Below are positions 8,344-16,672 of a stretch of 64,000 bases of DNA, one piece after another. The number at the start of each line of letters is the position of its first letter. Position 1 is the stretch's first letter. Source of the DNA: an uncultured Pelagibacteraceae bacterium (GTDB lineage Bacteria; Pseudomonadota; Alphaproteobacteria; Pelagibacterales; Pelagibacteraceae); contig CACGXV010000001.1 in NCBI GenBank assembly GCA_902577075.1, positions 372,001-436,000 of the forward strand, read 5' to 3'. A program made the translations under genes and the position numbers. The notes below the pieces were generated by a model. That model was not told the DNA's origin and made no database searches. It saw nothing but the letters and a program-made list of their open reading frames with translations.

Positions 8344-8907
8344 ATGATTCCTATAAAAAATAAAAAAAAGACATTAGAGGTCACGGTAACTGAAATGACT
8401 AATTTCGCACTTAATTATGTAGAAAAATTTGCTCCATCAAAACAACAATTGAGAACGTATTTGTTAAAAAAATATCTTACTTCAAGAACTCCAAACATAA
8501 AAAAAAATGATGTATCAAATTTAATTGATATTGTTCTTGAAGATCTTGAAAAATCAAAATTTATTAATGACAAATTTTATTCAGAATCTAAAGCAAAAAG
8601 TTTAATACAAAGAGGATCTTCAATAAATAAGATAAGAAATTATTTAATCAACAAAGGCGTAGGTGAAAAATATATAAAAAATACTATCGAACAAATCAAA
8701 GATAAAAATGAAGACCAAGATTTTTTTTCAGCTATAAAAATTTGTAAAAAAAAAAGAATTGGACCATCAAGACAGGAAGATAATAGACCCTTATTTTATA
8801 AAAAAGACATAGGAGTATTAGCACGCTCAGGTTTTGATTTTGAAGTTTCAAGAAGAGTAATGGATTTAGATAAAGATGAATATTTAAAGATTATAAATCT
8901 TCTTTAG
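8344..8907 (+). CDS. recX: Regulatory protein RecX
   Basis: A 187-residue, Lys-rich helical protein with the RecX three-helix repeats. The first is ALNYVEKFAPSKQQLRTYL; the second holds FINDKFYSESKAKSLIQRG and SINKIRNYLINKGV; the last contains a DFEVSRRVMD-type end. RecX binds RecA filaments and limits recombinase activity. It is not next to recA here. Its 3' end overlaps the convergent 49-residue gene by 17 bases. Alphaproteobacterial RecX diverges strongly, so the call rests on repeat pattern and length. Confidence 0.75.
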   Translation: MIPIKNKKKTLEVTVTEMTNFALNYVEKFAPSKQQLRTYLLKKYLTSRTPNIKKNDVSNLIDIVLEDLEKSKFINDKFYSESKAKSLIQRGSSINKIRNYLINKGVGEKYIKNTIEQIKDKNEDQDFFSAIKICKKKRIGPSRQEDNRPLFYKKDIGVLARSGFDFEVSRRVMDLDKDEYLKIINLL

Positions 8908-9040
8908 TTTTTTTATTTTTTTCTTCTAAATAATATTGAATTTTGTTTTTTATATAATTTTTGACCATTACAAAAACTATTAAGCCAAATATTGAAACGG
9001 ATACAATGATTATTAAAATTATTCTTAATTGCTCGCTCAT
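8891..9040 (-). CDS. Small single-helix membrane protein, coupled to cysQ
   Basis: A 49-residue gene. It starts MSEQLRIILIIIVSVSIFG, giving one N-terminal membrane helix (about 6-26), followed by a charged, Lys/Glu-rich cytoplasmic tail. Its ATG overlaps the cysQ stop as ATGA (9037-9040), the standard sign of translational coupling, and this is the main evidence that it is real. No family recognised. It overlaps the recX end by 17 bases on the other strand. A role tied to cysQ is only suggested by position. Confidence 0.6.
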   Translation of the reverse strand: MSEQLRIILIIIVSVSIFGLIVFVMVKNYIKNKIQYYLEEKNKKTKEDL

Positions 9041-9813
9041 TTTAATTTATCGCTTCTTTTAATAATTAAACTTGGATTTTTAAAATCTTTTTTTCCATAT
9101 CTAATTTCATTACCATCAAAATCTCTAATTATACCACCTGCGTTTTCTAATATGGCATGTCCTGCAGCAATATCCCATTCACACGCTCTAGGTTCAGCAA
9201 CATAACCATCAAATTCTCCAGTTGCGATAACGCAAAATTTGAGTGAGCTCTTCATTTTAACGTATTCTGTTACGCCAATTTTTTTATGAATTATCTCAAT
9301 TTCAGGTTTTAATATATTTGAGTATGAAACAACTTTTACCGAATTTAATGAAGTTAATTTTTTACAATCTAATTTAGTTTTTTCTTTATTAGATAATTCA
9401 AATGATTTATCTTTTCCATAAGAATAAAACATCCTTTTTTTCGCTGGTGCATTGATTAATCCTGCAACAGCTTTTCCATTTAATATCAAACCAGCATTTA
9501 AAGTAAATTCCTCTTTGTTGTTAATATAATCATATGTTCCATCAATAGGATCGATAAGCCAAAAGTCTTTTAAATCTGTTTTAGATTTGTTGTGCGAAGT
9601 TTCCTCAGAGACAATTGGAATTTCAGGTGTTAATTCTAATATTTTTTTTATAAGAAGCTTATTTACTTCAATATCACCATTACTAACTGGCGTATTATCA
9701 GATTTAATTTCTTTTATTAAACCTTGATTTCTAAGTTTAATAGAGAGATCTCCTGCAATTAAGAAAGTGTCAATTAAATTTTCGATAATTTTTTTTAATT
9801 TAGTTTCATCCAT
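9037..9813 (-). CDS. cysQ: 3'(2'),5'-bisphosphate nucleotidase CysQ / inositol monophosphatase family
   Basis: A lithium-sensitive type Mg-dependent phosphatase of about 258 residues. Metal motifs are VSEE, FWLIDPIDGTYDYI (DPxDGT) and ACEWDIAAGHAILENAGG. The ATG at 9811-9813 is preferred over the upstream TTG because GAGAG lies upstream and the start overlaps the stop of the preceding small gene by eight bases. CysQ hydrolyses PAP, a by-product of sulfate assimilation and sulfonation; inositol monophosphatase activity cannot be excluded from sequence. It is the middle gene of a three-gene unit: DUF3553, cysQ, 49-residue membrane protein. Confidence 0.85.
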   Translation of the reverse strand: MDETKLKKIIENLIDTFLIAGDLSIKLRNQGLIKEIKSDNTPVSNGDIEVNKLLIKKILELTPEIPIVSEETSHNKSKTDLKDFWLIDPIDGTYDYINNKEEFTLNAGLILNGKAVAGLINAPAKKRMFYSYGKDKSFELSNKEKTKLDCKKLTSLNSVKVVSYSNILKPEIEIIHKKIGVTEYVKMKSSLKFCVIATGEFDGYVAEPRACEWDIAAGHAILENAGGIIRDFDGNEIRYGKKDFKNPSLIIKRSDKLK

Positions 9814-9982
9814 TACTTTCAATTCTCTCTAGCTCAATATTATTTGCATTTATCACTTTTTTACCAACATTTTCAAAGTTCACAGTTACTTTGTCTTTAA
9901 TTATCGACTGAACTTGACCAATACCCCAACTTTTGTTGGCAGGATTAATAACTTTGTCACCTGGCTCAAAATCTAAAATCAT
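9806..9982 (-). CDS. DUF3553-like small protein
   Basis: A 58-residue cytoplasmic protein, [20 protein letters not shown] followed by a short beta-rich barrel-like part and ending LERIESNG. The FEPGDKV...P...WGIGQVQS pattern resembles DUF3553 and the CarD/Tudor-like beta domain. It overlaps the cysQ start by eight bases, so the two are probably translated together. Function unknown. Confidence 0.65.
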   Translation of the reverse strand: MILDFEPGDKVINPANKSWGIGQVQSIIKDKVTVNFENVGKKVINANNIELERIESNG

Positions 9983-10023
9983 TTAATTTAACTTATAATA
10001 GAAATAAGTATAAATACCATCAA

Positions 10024-11142
10024 ATGAATTTAGAAACTAACTCTTTAGGATTTAATAAAAAACCATCAGAAACAACAGTTGTTGTTGCAATGTCTGGAGG
10101 CGTGGACTCCTCGACTGTTGCAGGAATGATGAAAAAAGAAGGTTATAAAGTAATTGGTATAACTTTGAAATTATACGATGACGGTAAAGAGGTTGCTGCT
10201 TCAAAACAATGTTGTTCAGGTCAGGATATAATGGATGCTAAGAGGGTAGCACATAAATTAGATATAGAACACAAGATACTTTATTATCAAAGTAAATTTA
10301 AACAAGGTGTTGTTGATAATTTTGTTGAGAGTTATTTAAAAGGGGAAACGCCAATACCTTGTGTGCAATGCAATCAAACAGTCAAATTTAAAGATTTATT
10401 TGAATTTTCAAAAGATTTAAATGCAGATGCTTTAATTACAGGTCACTATGTTAAGAGTTTGACGCAAAATAATAAAACAAACATGTATAGAGCAATAGAT
10501 GAGAATAGAGATCAAAGCTATTTTTTATTCAATACCACAAGAGAACAATTAAACTATATTAGATTTCCATTAGGAGGATTATTAAAAGATAAAACAAGAG
10601 AAATTGCCAAAGAGTTAAATTTAAACGTTGCAGATAAACCAGATAGCCAAGACATATGCTTTGTTCCTAATGGAGACTATGCATCAGTAATAAAAAAATT
10701 TAAACCTGAGTCCTATAAAAAAGGAAATATTAAAAATTTAGATGGAAAAGTTGTTGGCGTACATGATGGAATAGTCAATTTCACAATTGGTCAAAGAAAA
10801 GGAATTAAAGTTTCCAACGAAGAACCATTTTATGTAATTAAAATTGATGCTGAAAAAAATGAAATATTTATAGGACCAAAAGAAAAATTAGCAAAGACAG
10901 AAATTAATTTAAAAAACTTAAATCTTTTGGCAGACAATCAAGAATTTAATCAAAAAATTTTAGTTAAAGTAAGATCTACTGGTAAACTTTTAGAGGCAAA
11001 TGTAAATTTTCAGAACAATAATGATGCAAAAGTTAATCTTTTTATTCCTGAATATGGAATTTCACCTGGCCAAGCTTGTGTATTTTACAAGAAAGACCAA
11101 TTTGGTCATAAAGTATTAGGTGGTGGTTGGATTAAAGATTAA
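10024..11142 (+). CDS. mnmA: tRNA-specific 2-thiouridylase MnmA
   Basis: A 372-residue ATP-pyrophosphatase that thiolates U34 of Lys, Glu and Gln tRNAs. The PP-loop is [14 protein letters not shown] near residue 23, the catalytic Cys is in [12 protein letters not shown], the second in SQDICFVP, and the DQSYFLF signature is present. All key residues are intact. Sulfur would come through IscS and a relay not seen here. The start lies 42 bases from the divergent DUF3553-like gene. Confidence 0.96.
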   Translation: MNLETNSLGFNKKPSETTVVVAMSGGVDSSTVAGMMKKEGYKVIGITLKLYDDGKEVAASKQCCSGQDIMDAKRVAHKLDIEHKILYYQSKFKQGVVDNFVESYLKGETPIPCVQCNQTVKFKDLFEFSKDLNADALITGHYVKSLTQNNKTNMYRAIDENRDQSYFLFNTTREQLNYIRFPLGGLLKDKTREIAKELNLNVADKPDSQDICFVPNGDYASVIKKFKPESYKKGNIKNLDGKVVGVHDGIVNFTIGQRKGIKVSNEEPFYVIKIDAEKNEIFIGPKEKLAKTEINLKNLNLLADNQEFNQKILVKVRSTGKLLEANVNFQNNNDAKVNLFIPEYGISPGQACVFYKKDQFGHKVLGGGWIKD

Positions 11143-11147
11143 AAATT

Positions 11148-11231
11148 TTATTTCTTTTTATTTTTTTTTCTAGCTCTTCTCTTTTTAGAGCCCATTTTTC
11201 TACGGCCTCTGTGTTTTTTTGGGTATCCCAT
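11148..11231 (-). CDS. Tiny, very basic 27-residue protein
   Basis: A 27-residue ORF starting MGYPKKHRGRRKMGSKKRRA, almost entirely Lys, Arg and Gly. It has an excellent Shine-Dalgarno (AAGGAG) five bases before its ATG, better than most genes here. It fits the mnmA-metC gap, with its stop six bases past the mnmA stop on the other strand. Composition resembles ribosome-associated miniproteins (bTHX or bS22-like), but I recognise no specific family. Too short for most gene finders; the SD and clean fit are the evidence. Confidence 0.6.
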   Translation of the reverse strand: MGYPKKHRGRRKMGSKKRRARKKNKKK

Positions 11232-11306
11232 AATCTCCTTAGTTTTACTATTTTATTGACTTATTTGGTGGATATAGCATTGTCCAATGAACATAGCAAT
11301 TTTTTT

Positions 11307-12482
11307 ATGAGCAAATCGTTTAAGACTTTTTTAAAACATACTGCCAAAGATTTCCATAATCATTCAGTTAATCCGCCAGTAGTACGCGCATCTACCATAA
11401 TATTCAAATCAATGAACGACATAAGACGAACTCAGTCTAAATATAAGAAAGATCCAAGAGGTGGCCATTTTGATTATGGGAGACAAGGAACATCAACAAC
11501 ACATATTTTGCAAAAAATTTTAACCAAGCTTGAGGACTCTTATCATGTTTTTTTAACACCCACGGGTTTTGGATCTGTTTTCTTAGCAATTTTTAGTGTT
11601 GTAAGACCTGGAGATGAAATAGTTGTTGCTGACCCTGTTTACAATCCAACAAGAGTTTTAACCCAAGACTTTTTAAAAGAATTTAATATTAAAACAACTT
11701 TTTACAATCCTCATGATTTAAAATCTCTCAATAAAATAATTAACAAAAAAACAAAATTAATTTTCGTAGAAAATCCTGGCAGCAATTCATTTGAATTTCA
11801 AGATCTATCAAAAATAATATCTATTGCTAAAAAAAGGAAAGTATTTACTGCAATTGATAATACTTGGGCAACACCATATTTTTTTAAACCGATGAAACTA
11901 GGATTTGATATGTCGATAGTTTCAGCAACCAAATATTACTCAGGACACTCGGATGTAATGGGCGGAAGTCTAGCAGTGAATAGAAAAGTTTTTAAACACG
12001 TTGAGAAAGCACAAAAAATTATTGGTTTAAGATTAGGTCCTGATGATGCTTACCTGATAACTCGAGGATTGAGAACATTAGATGTTAGATTAGATAAACA
12101 TCAAGAAAATGCTAGAAAGGTTGCAGAATTTTTATCAAAAAATAAAAAAGTTAAACTTCTGTATCCTTATAAAAAAGGATCTCTTAATTACAGGTTATGG
12201 AAAAAATATTATTCAGGAGCATCTGGTTTAATGGGTCTAAAAATAAAAACTAAGGATAGAAAATCTGTAATCAAATTTGTTAACTCTCTTAAATTATTTG
12301 GTTATGGATATAGTTGGGGAGGTTTTGAAAGTTTAGCACTTCATCAAAGTAAGGCTGAGAGAGGAAATAGAATTCATTCAGACATAAAAGAAGACGAAAA
12401 AATTGTTAGATTACACATAGGTCTTGAGGATCCAAAAGATTTAATTGAAGATTTGCGAAAATCGCTTAAATTCATTAGATGA
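11307..12482 (+). CDS. metC: Cystathionine beta-lyase / Cys-Met metabolism PLP enzyme
   Basis: A 391-residue PLP enzyme of the Cys/Met metabolism family. The PLP Lys lies in SATKYYSGHSDVMGG, with FVENPGSN and IDNTWATPYFFKP before it. The ATG at 11307 (MSKSFKTFLKHTAKDF) is chosen: the frame opens at 11211, but that extension is hydrophobic, unlike the family, and covers the 27-residue gene. The SATKYYSGHSD form fits cystathionine beta-lyase, which cleaves cystathionine to homocysteine, pyruvate and ammonia. Gamma-lyase activity is possible. It overlaps the MFS gene by ATGA. Confidence 0.82.
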   Translation: MSKSFKTFLKHTAKDFHNHSVNPPVVRASTIIFKSMNDIRRTQSKYKKDPRGGHFDYGRQGTSTTHILQKILTKLEDSYHVFLTPTGFGSVFLAIFSVVRPGDEIVVADPVYNPTRVLTQDFLKEFNIKTTFYNPHDLKSLNKIINKKTKLIFVENPGSNSFEFQDLSKIISIAKKRKVFTAIDNTWATPYFFKPMKLGFDMSIVSATKYYSGHSDVMGGSLAVNRKVFKHVEKAQKIIGLRLGPDDAYLITRGLRTLDVRLDKHQENARKVAEFLSKNKKVKLLYPYKKGSLNYRLWKKYYSGASGLMGLKIKTKDRKSVIKFVNSLKLFGYGYSWGGFESLALHQSKAERGNRIHSDIKEDEKIVRLHIGLEDPKDLIEDLRKSLKFIR

Positions 12483-13699
12483 GTTCTGAAAAATTTTTTA
12501 CTACAAAAAAAGCATTAATTACACTAATAGCAGCTTCATTAGTCGTTATTGTATCTCTTGGTATAAGGCAGACATTCGGATTATTTTTTTTTGATTTTAA
12601 TGCTGATCTAAATATTTCAATTTCTCATTTTGGTTTTGTTATTGGATTACAATTATTGATGTGGGGAGTCTTTAGTCCAATATTTGGTTTCATAACTGAT
12701 AGGTACGGAGGTGCAACCGCAATATTTATAGGATTTTTATTTTACTTAGCTGGACTTTTCCTGTTTTATTCAGGGCTAAATACAGGTTATCTTTTTACTT
12801 TAACCATAGGACTTCTAATTGGAATTGGATTAGGTGGAACTGCTATAAGCATTCCAGTTTCAGTAGTTGCAAAGCATTTTCCATCATCTAATAGAACAAT
12901 TGCTACTGGCATTGTAACTTGTGCAGGATCATTTGGTTTTTTTGTGTCGCCTTTACTTGTAAGATATTCACTAATTGAAATTGGATGGGAAATAACGATT
13001 TTATATTTTTGTTTTCTTTTAGGAATTGGTCTAATAACAGCTTTATTTATAAGTACACCTAAAACTCCAGTTGGAAACAACGACAATAATCACCAAACAG
13101 CTAAGGAAGCCTTAATAGAGGCATTTAATAATAAAAGTTTTATATTTTTAACTTTAGGATTTTTTGTTTGTGGTTGGCATATAGCTTTAGTTGCTACACA
13201 TATACCAACATACATGATGGATAGAGGTATGCCTGACTGGACAGCAGCTATGATTTTAGCATTAGTAGGTGTATTTAATATGATAGGAACTATGGGGAGT
13301 GGTTATCTTGCAACAAAGTTTAGTAAAAAGAAAGTACTGAGTGCAATATATTTGTTAAGAGGTGTTTCGCTAATATATTTTTTATATTTACCACCAAGTA
13401 TATTTAATTCGGTTGTATTTGGAGTTACTTTTGGACTTCTATGGCTATCAACTGTGCCACCAACAAATGGTTTAGTAGGTCATATATTTGGAACTAAACA
13501 CATTGGTCTTCTTTATGGAATAGTTTTTGTAAGTCACCAGATTGGATCTTTTCTTGGGGCATATTTAGGAGGGGTTTTTTATGAAATGTATGGAAATTTT
13601 GATTATGCATGGTACGTTTCTATCGCATTATCAATCTTTGCAGGTTTGATACATTTACCAATTAAAGAGAAATCAATTGAAAGAGTTCAAACAGCATAA
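12479..13699 (+). CDS. MFS transporter (oxalate/formate antiporter-like)
   Basis: A 406-residue major facilitator protein with 12 helices. The loop 2-3 motif is FGFITDRYGG, and a long inner loop lies near residue 200. The overall form (SLGIRQTFGLFF at helix 1, GLVGHIFGTKHIGLLYG in the second half) resembles the monocarboxylate/oxalate-formate branch. Substrate unknown. The ATGA overlap with metC makes co-expression likely, so a sulfur amino acid or keto-acid product of MetC is a reasonable but unproven cargo. Confidence 0.75.
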   Translation: MSSEKFFTTKKALITLIAASLVVIVSLGIRQTFGLFFFDFNADLNISISHFGFVIGLQLLMWGVFSPIFGFITDRYGGATAIFIGFLFYLAGLFLFYSGLNTGYLFTLTIGLLIGIGLGGTAISIPVSVVAKHFPSSNRTIATGIVTCAGSFGFFVSPLLVRYSLIEIGWEITILYFCFLLGIGLITALFISTPKTPVGNNDNNHQTAKEALIEAFNNKSFIFLTLGFFVCGWHIALVATHIPTYMMDRGMPDWTAAMILALVGVFNMIGTMGSGYLATKFSKKKVLSAIYLLRGVSLIYFLYLPPSIFNSVVFGVTFGLLWLSTVPPTNGLVGHIFGTKHIGLLYGIVFVSHQIGSFLGAYLGGVFYEMYGNFDYAWYVSIALSIFAGLIHLPIKEKSIERVQTA

Positions 13700-14891
13700 A
13701 CTTAAATTTAGTCCATTTTTAGAAAATCTTTATCAGTCTAATAAGCCGTTGATAATATATAAAGTTGAAGGTGGTTACGATTTATTTACTGATTTTTCAA
13801 AAAAAATAATACTTAACAACAGAAATATAGAAAATTTCTTAAATTCTTTTTCAACAAAAAAATATAGAAAAGAAACAGATATTTTTATTGGCTTTTTTGG
13901 TTATGAAATACTTTGTAATTTACTAAAAATAAAAATTAAAAATCAAAAAAATATCAAATTCTATAAAGGTGTGTTTTATAAACCAGAAACAATTATAAAA
14001 ATAAGAGATAAAATTAAAATAATTTCAACAAAAAAAAATCATAATTTTAGTTATCAGTTCCAAAAAACTAATATTTCGAGCCCCTTTAAGTTAAATATTA
14101 GCTATAAAAAGTACAAAAAAATATTTGATATTTTTTCAAAGAAAATACGTGAAGGACAAACTTATCAAATCAAAATATGCACTAAATATAAAAATAAATC
14201 TGAGATAAATCCTGTTAATTTCTTTTGGAAACTTATGAAAATCAATTCATCTCCAGAGTCATTTATGATTAGAGATAAAGATTATTCAATAGTTAGTTGT
14301 TCTCCAGAAACATTGATTGATAGAAAAGGTAACACAATCTTCACTAAACCAATAGCTGGAACACTAAAAAAGAATAAATTTTATAATAAATTAAAGGCTC
14401 TAAAATATTTTAGAAACAATAATAAGGAAACTAAAGAACATAATATGATTGTTGATCTTGAAAGAAATGATTTATCAAGAATTTGCAAACCTGGAACCGT
14501 AGAGATTAAAAAGGAAAAGTATGTTGAAGAATATAAGCATCTTTATCATTATGTAACAAGTATTGCAGGTAGGATAAAAAAAAATATTTCTGTAAAAGAA
14601 ATAATAACTGCTATGATGCCTGGTGGATCTGTAATTGGATGTCCAAAAATTAAGACATTACAATTATTAAACTCTCAGGAAAAGGAAGACAGAAATATTT
14701 TTACTGGGAGTTTTGGTTTTATCAAATTCAATGAAGATATGAGGTTCAATATAATAATAAGATCTATTCTAAATTTTAAAAAAAAATCAGAGATTTCCGC
14801 TGCTTCAGGTGTAGTTTTAGACAGTGCAGCAAAAAAAGAATTTAATGAGAATTTTATAAAAGCAAAATCACTATTAGAATTATTTAAATGA
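13677..14891 (+). CDS. pabB: Aminodeoxychorismate synthase component I (PabB)
   Basis: A 404-residue chorismate-binding enzyme. The catalytic half is clear: EGQTYQIKICTKY, SCSPETLI, KPIAGTLKK, DLERNDLSRIC, PGGSVIGCPK. The likely start is a TTG at 13677, overlapping the MFS gene by 23 bases; no better in-frame ATG precedes the conserved part. The neighbouring pabA and pabC support p-aminobenzoate synthesis for folate. Odd: the motif reads PIAGT, with Ala where E. coli PabB has its catalytic Lys (PIKGT), as in anthranilate synthase. Very Lys/Ile-rich. Confidence 0.8.
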   Translation: MKEFKQHKLKFSPFLENLYQSNKPLIIYKVEGGYDLFTDFSKKIILNNRNIENFLNSFSTKKYRKETDIFIGFFGYEILCNLLKIKIKNQKNIKFYKGVFYKPETIIKIRDKIKIISTKKNHNFSYQFQKTNISSPFKLNISYKKYKKIFDIFSKKIREGQTYQIKICTKYKNKSEINPVNFFWKLMKINSSPESFMIRDKDYSIVSCSPETLIDRKGNTIFTKPIAGTLKKNKFYNKLKALKYFRNNNKETKEHNMIVDLERNDLSRICKPGTVEIKKEKYVEEYKHLYHYVTSIAGRIKKNISVKEIITAMMPGGSVIGCPKIKTLQLLNSQEKEDRNIFTGSFGFIKFNEDMRFNIIIRSILNFKKKSEISAASGVVLDSAAKKEFNENFIKAKSLLELFK

Positions 14892-15445
14892 TATATATAA
14901 TTGATCATCAAGACTCTTTTACTTGGAATGTTGTTCATCAATTTTCCCAATTTGATGAAGTAATTTGCACAAATTATTTTGAATTAAACAATAACTTACT
15001 TGAAAAATCTGAAACAATAGTGCTATCACCAGGTCCTGGATCTCCTAAAGATTACCCAAATACGTCAGAACTTTATAAAAAATTCAAGGGAAGAAAAAAA
15101 ATAATAGGAATATGCCTAGGATATCAACAAATTTTATTTTCTGAAAAAGCAAAAATTATTCAACAAAAAAATATCTTCCATGGATACCAATCAGAGGTAA
15201 AAGTAACAAGTAACAAGTCAATCTTTGAGAAAAATTCAAAATTTAAAGTTGGCAGATATCACTCATTAAAACTAAAAGAGCCATTTTCAGCTAAAAATTT
15301 TGAAATAACAATCAGATGTTCAAACACTGGTATTGCAATGGGTTTTGAAAACATTAAAGATGATATATATGGATTTCAATTTCACCCAGAGTCTTTTTTA
15401 ACAAAAAATGGTAAACTTCTTATTAAAAAAATCCTATCAGCGTAA
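14888..15445 (+). CDS. pabA: Glutamine amidotransferase component PabA
   Basis: A 185-residue class I glutamine amidotransferase. The oxyanion motif LSPGPGSP, the nucleophile in GICLGYQQI (Cys near residue 77) and the His/Glu pair in FQFHPES are present. It supplies ammonia to the PabB subunit. The start overlaps pabB by ATGA (14888-14891), implying balanced synthesis of the two subunits. PabA and TrpG are very similar; PabC next door favours PabA. Confidence 0.88.
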   Translation: MIYIIDHQDSFTWNVVHQFSQFDEVICTNYFELNNNLLEKSETIVLSPGPGSPKDYPNTSELYKKFKGRKKIIGICLGYQQILFSEKAKIIQQKNIFHGYQSEVKVTSNKSIFEKNSKFKVGRYHSLKLKEPFSAKNFEITIRCSNTGIAMGFENIKDDIYGFQFHPESFLTKNGKLLIKKILSA

Positions 15446-16178
15446 CACACTTAAGGAGATTAAATTTAATGATCTTTGGAATAAAAATGGTGTCTTTACT
15501 ACAATGTGGATATACAGCAGACCACCTAAAATTCTTTTTTTTAAATCACATATTCAAAATTTAATCAAATCTTTAAAAGCTTATAATATAAGCGAGGATA
15601 ATATTAAAAACATTATTTTAAATTTAATTAAAAAAAATGTTAATAGAAAAATTTCTTACAATCATTTACTCAGAGTTGCTTTAAATAAAAAAATTATATC
15701 TGTTTCTATTAGGGAAAGAGTAATACCAAAAAGTAAATTTAGTTTAAAATTAGTAAATTATGAGAGAGTAAAACCTGAATATAAAAATCTGAAATATAAA
15801 AAAATATTAGAATTTTTGTCAAAAATGAATACATCAAAACAGGATATCGCTTTATGTGTAAATAATAAAATTCTTGAAACTGGAACCTCAAATCTTTTGT
15901 TTGTTTATAAAAAAAAAATATATTCACCAAAATCAAATTATTACAAAGGAACGAATATTAAGTTTTATGAAAAAAAATTTCGTATTATTAAAAAGGATAT
16001 TTACCTTAAGGATATCAAGCAGTTCGAAGAAATTATATTAGTTGGATCAGGAAAAGGTGTTGTATCTGTAAATTTAATTGAAGGTTATAATTGGAAAAGA
16101 AAAAGTAAAGAAACGTTTAATAAAATTTTTAAAACTTTTAAAAGTGAGTTTAGCAAAAATATATATAAATATAACTAA
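15408..16178 (+). CDS. pabC: Class IV aminotransferase, probable aminodeoxychorismate lyase PabC
   Basis: A fold-type IV PLP enzyme of up to 256 residues. GVFTTMWIY, the probable PLP Lys in NLKYKKILE, and LETGTSNLLFVYKKKIYSP match the PabC/IlvE/Dat group. With pabB and pabA upstream it most likely releases pyruvate from aminodeoxychorismate to give p-aminobenzoate. The ATG at 15408 lies 38 bases inside pabA; a good AAGGAG at 15453-15458 has no in-frame ATG, GTG or TTG at a useful distance, so the true start is unsure. Extremely Lys/Asn/Ile-rich. Confidence 0.75.
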   Translation: MVNFLLKKSYQRNTLKEIKFNDLWNKNGVFTTMWIYSRPPKILFFKSHIQNLIKSLKAYNISEDNIKNIILNLIKKNVNRKISYNHLLRVALNKKIISVSIRERVIPKSKFSLKLVNYERVKPEYKNLKYKKILEFLSKMNTSKQDIALCVNNKILETGTSNLLFVYKKKIYSPKSNYYKGTNIKFYEKKFRIIKKDIYLKDIKQFEEIILVGSGKGVVSVNLIEGYNWKRKSKETFNKIFKTFKSEFSKNIYKYN

Positions 16179-16576
16179 TGAGAGATCCAAATAATCCATG
16201 TCTTTTTTGTAATGTTCCATCAAGTGAGTACGTCTTTGAAAATAATTCAGCCTTTTCTACTTTTGATTCTTATCCAGTTTCAAAACATCATGCACTAATT
16301 ATTCCAAAGAGACATGTTGAAAGCTATTTTGATATGTCTGAAGAAGAAGTTTTATCCTGCAATAAGCTAATAAAAAAGATGAGAAATAAAATCCAAGAGC
16401 TTGATCCGACTGTAGATGGTTTTAATATTGGCACAAATTCAGGTAAAGAGGCAGGACAATCAATAATGCATTGCCATATACATTTAATTCCAAGAAGAAA
16501 AAACGATGTGGATAACCCGCAAGGCGGGGTTAGGGGAGTTATACCTTCAAAACAGCATTATCAGCGTAAAAAATAA
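16178..16576 (+). CDS. HIT-family nucleotide hydrolase
   Basis: A 132-residue histidine-triad protein. The catalytic triad is HCHIHLIPR near residue 98, preceded by the usual CLFCNV start and HALIIPKRHVESYFD. HINT-type members hydrolyse nucleoside phosphoramidates such as AMP-lysine. It starts in a TAATG junction with pabC, ending that operon. No link to folate is obvious. Confidence 0.9.
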   Translation: MRDPNNPCLFCNVPSSEYVFENNSAFSTFDSYPVSKHHALIIPKRHVESYFDMSEEEVLSCNKLIKKMRNKIQELDPTVDGFNIGTNSGKEAGQSIMHCHIHLIPRRKNDVDNPQGGVRGVIPSKQHYQRKK

Positions 16577-16603
16577 ATTTTTAACAATTTACCAGTGCTA
16601 AAA

Positions 16604-16634
16604 TGTCACTTTATGGTAGTTGATCTATTATAAT
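16604..16634 (+). promoter_or_regulatory. Candidate promoter of aprMBA operon
   Basis: TATAAT at 16629-16634 is a perfect -10 hexamer, about 40 bases before the aprM ATG. The best upstream partner is TGTCAC near 16604-16609, with a spacing of 19 bases, so the -35 is weak. No stem-loop attenuator is seen before aprM. Confidence 0.45.
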
Positions 16635-16672
16635 AAGTATACTAAGAATCCATTTGCGGAAGGAACATCATA

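Noticed and set aside
11211-11306. N-terminal extension of metC
   Set aside because: Adds a hydrophobic segment foreign to the family and covers the antisense 27-residue gene; the ATG at 11307 fits the family length.
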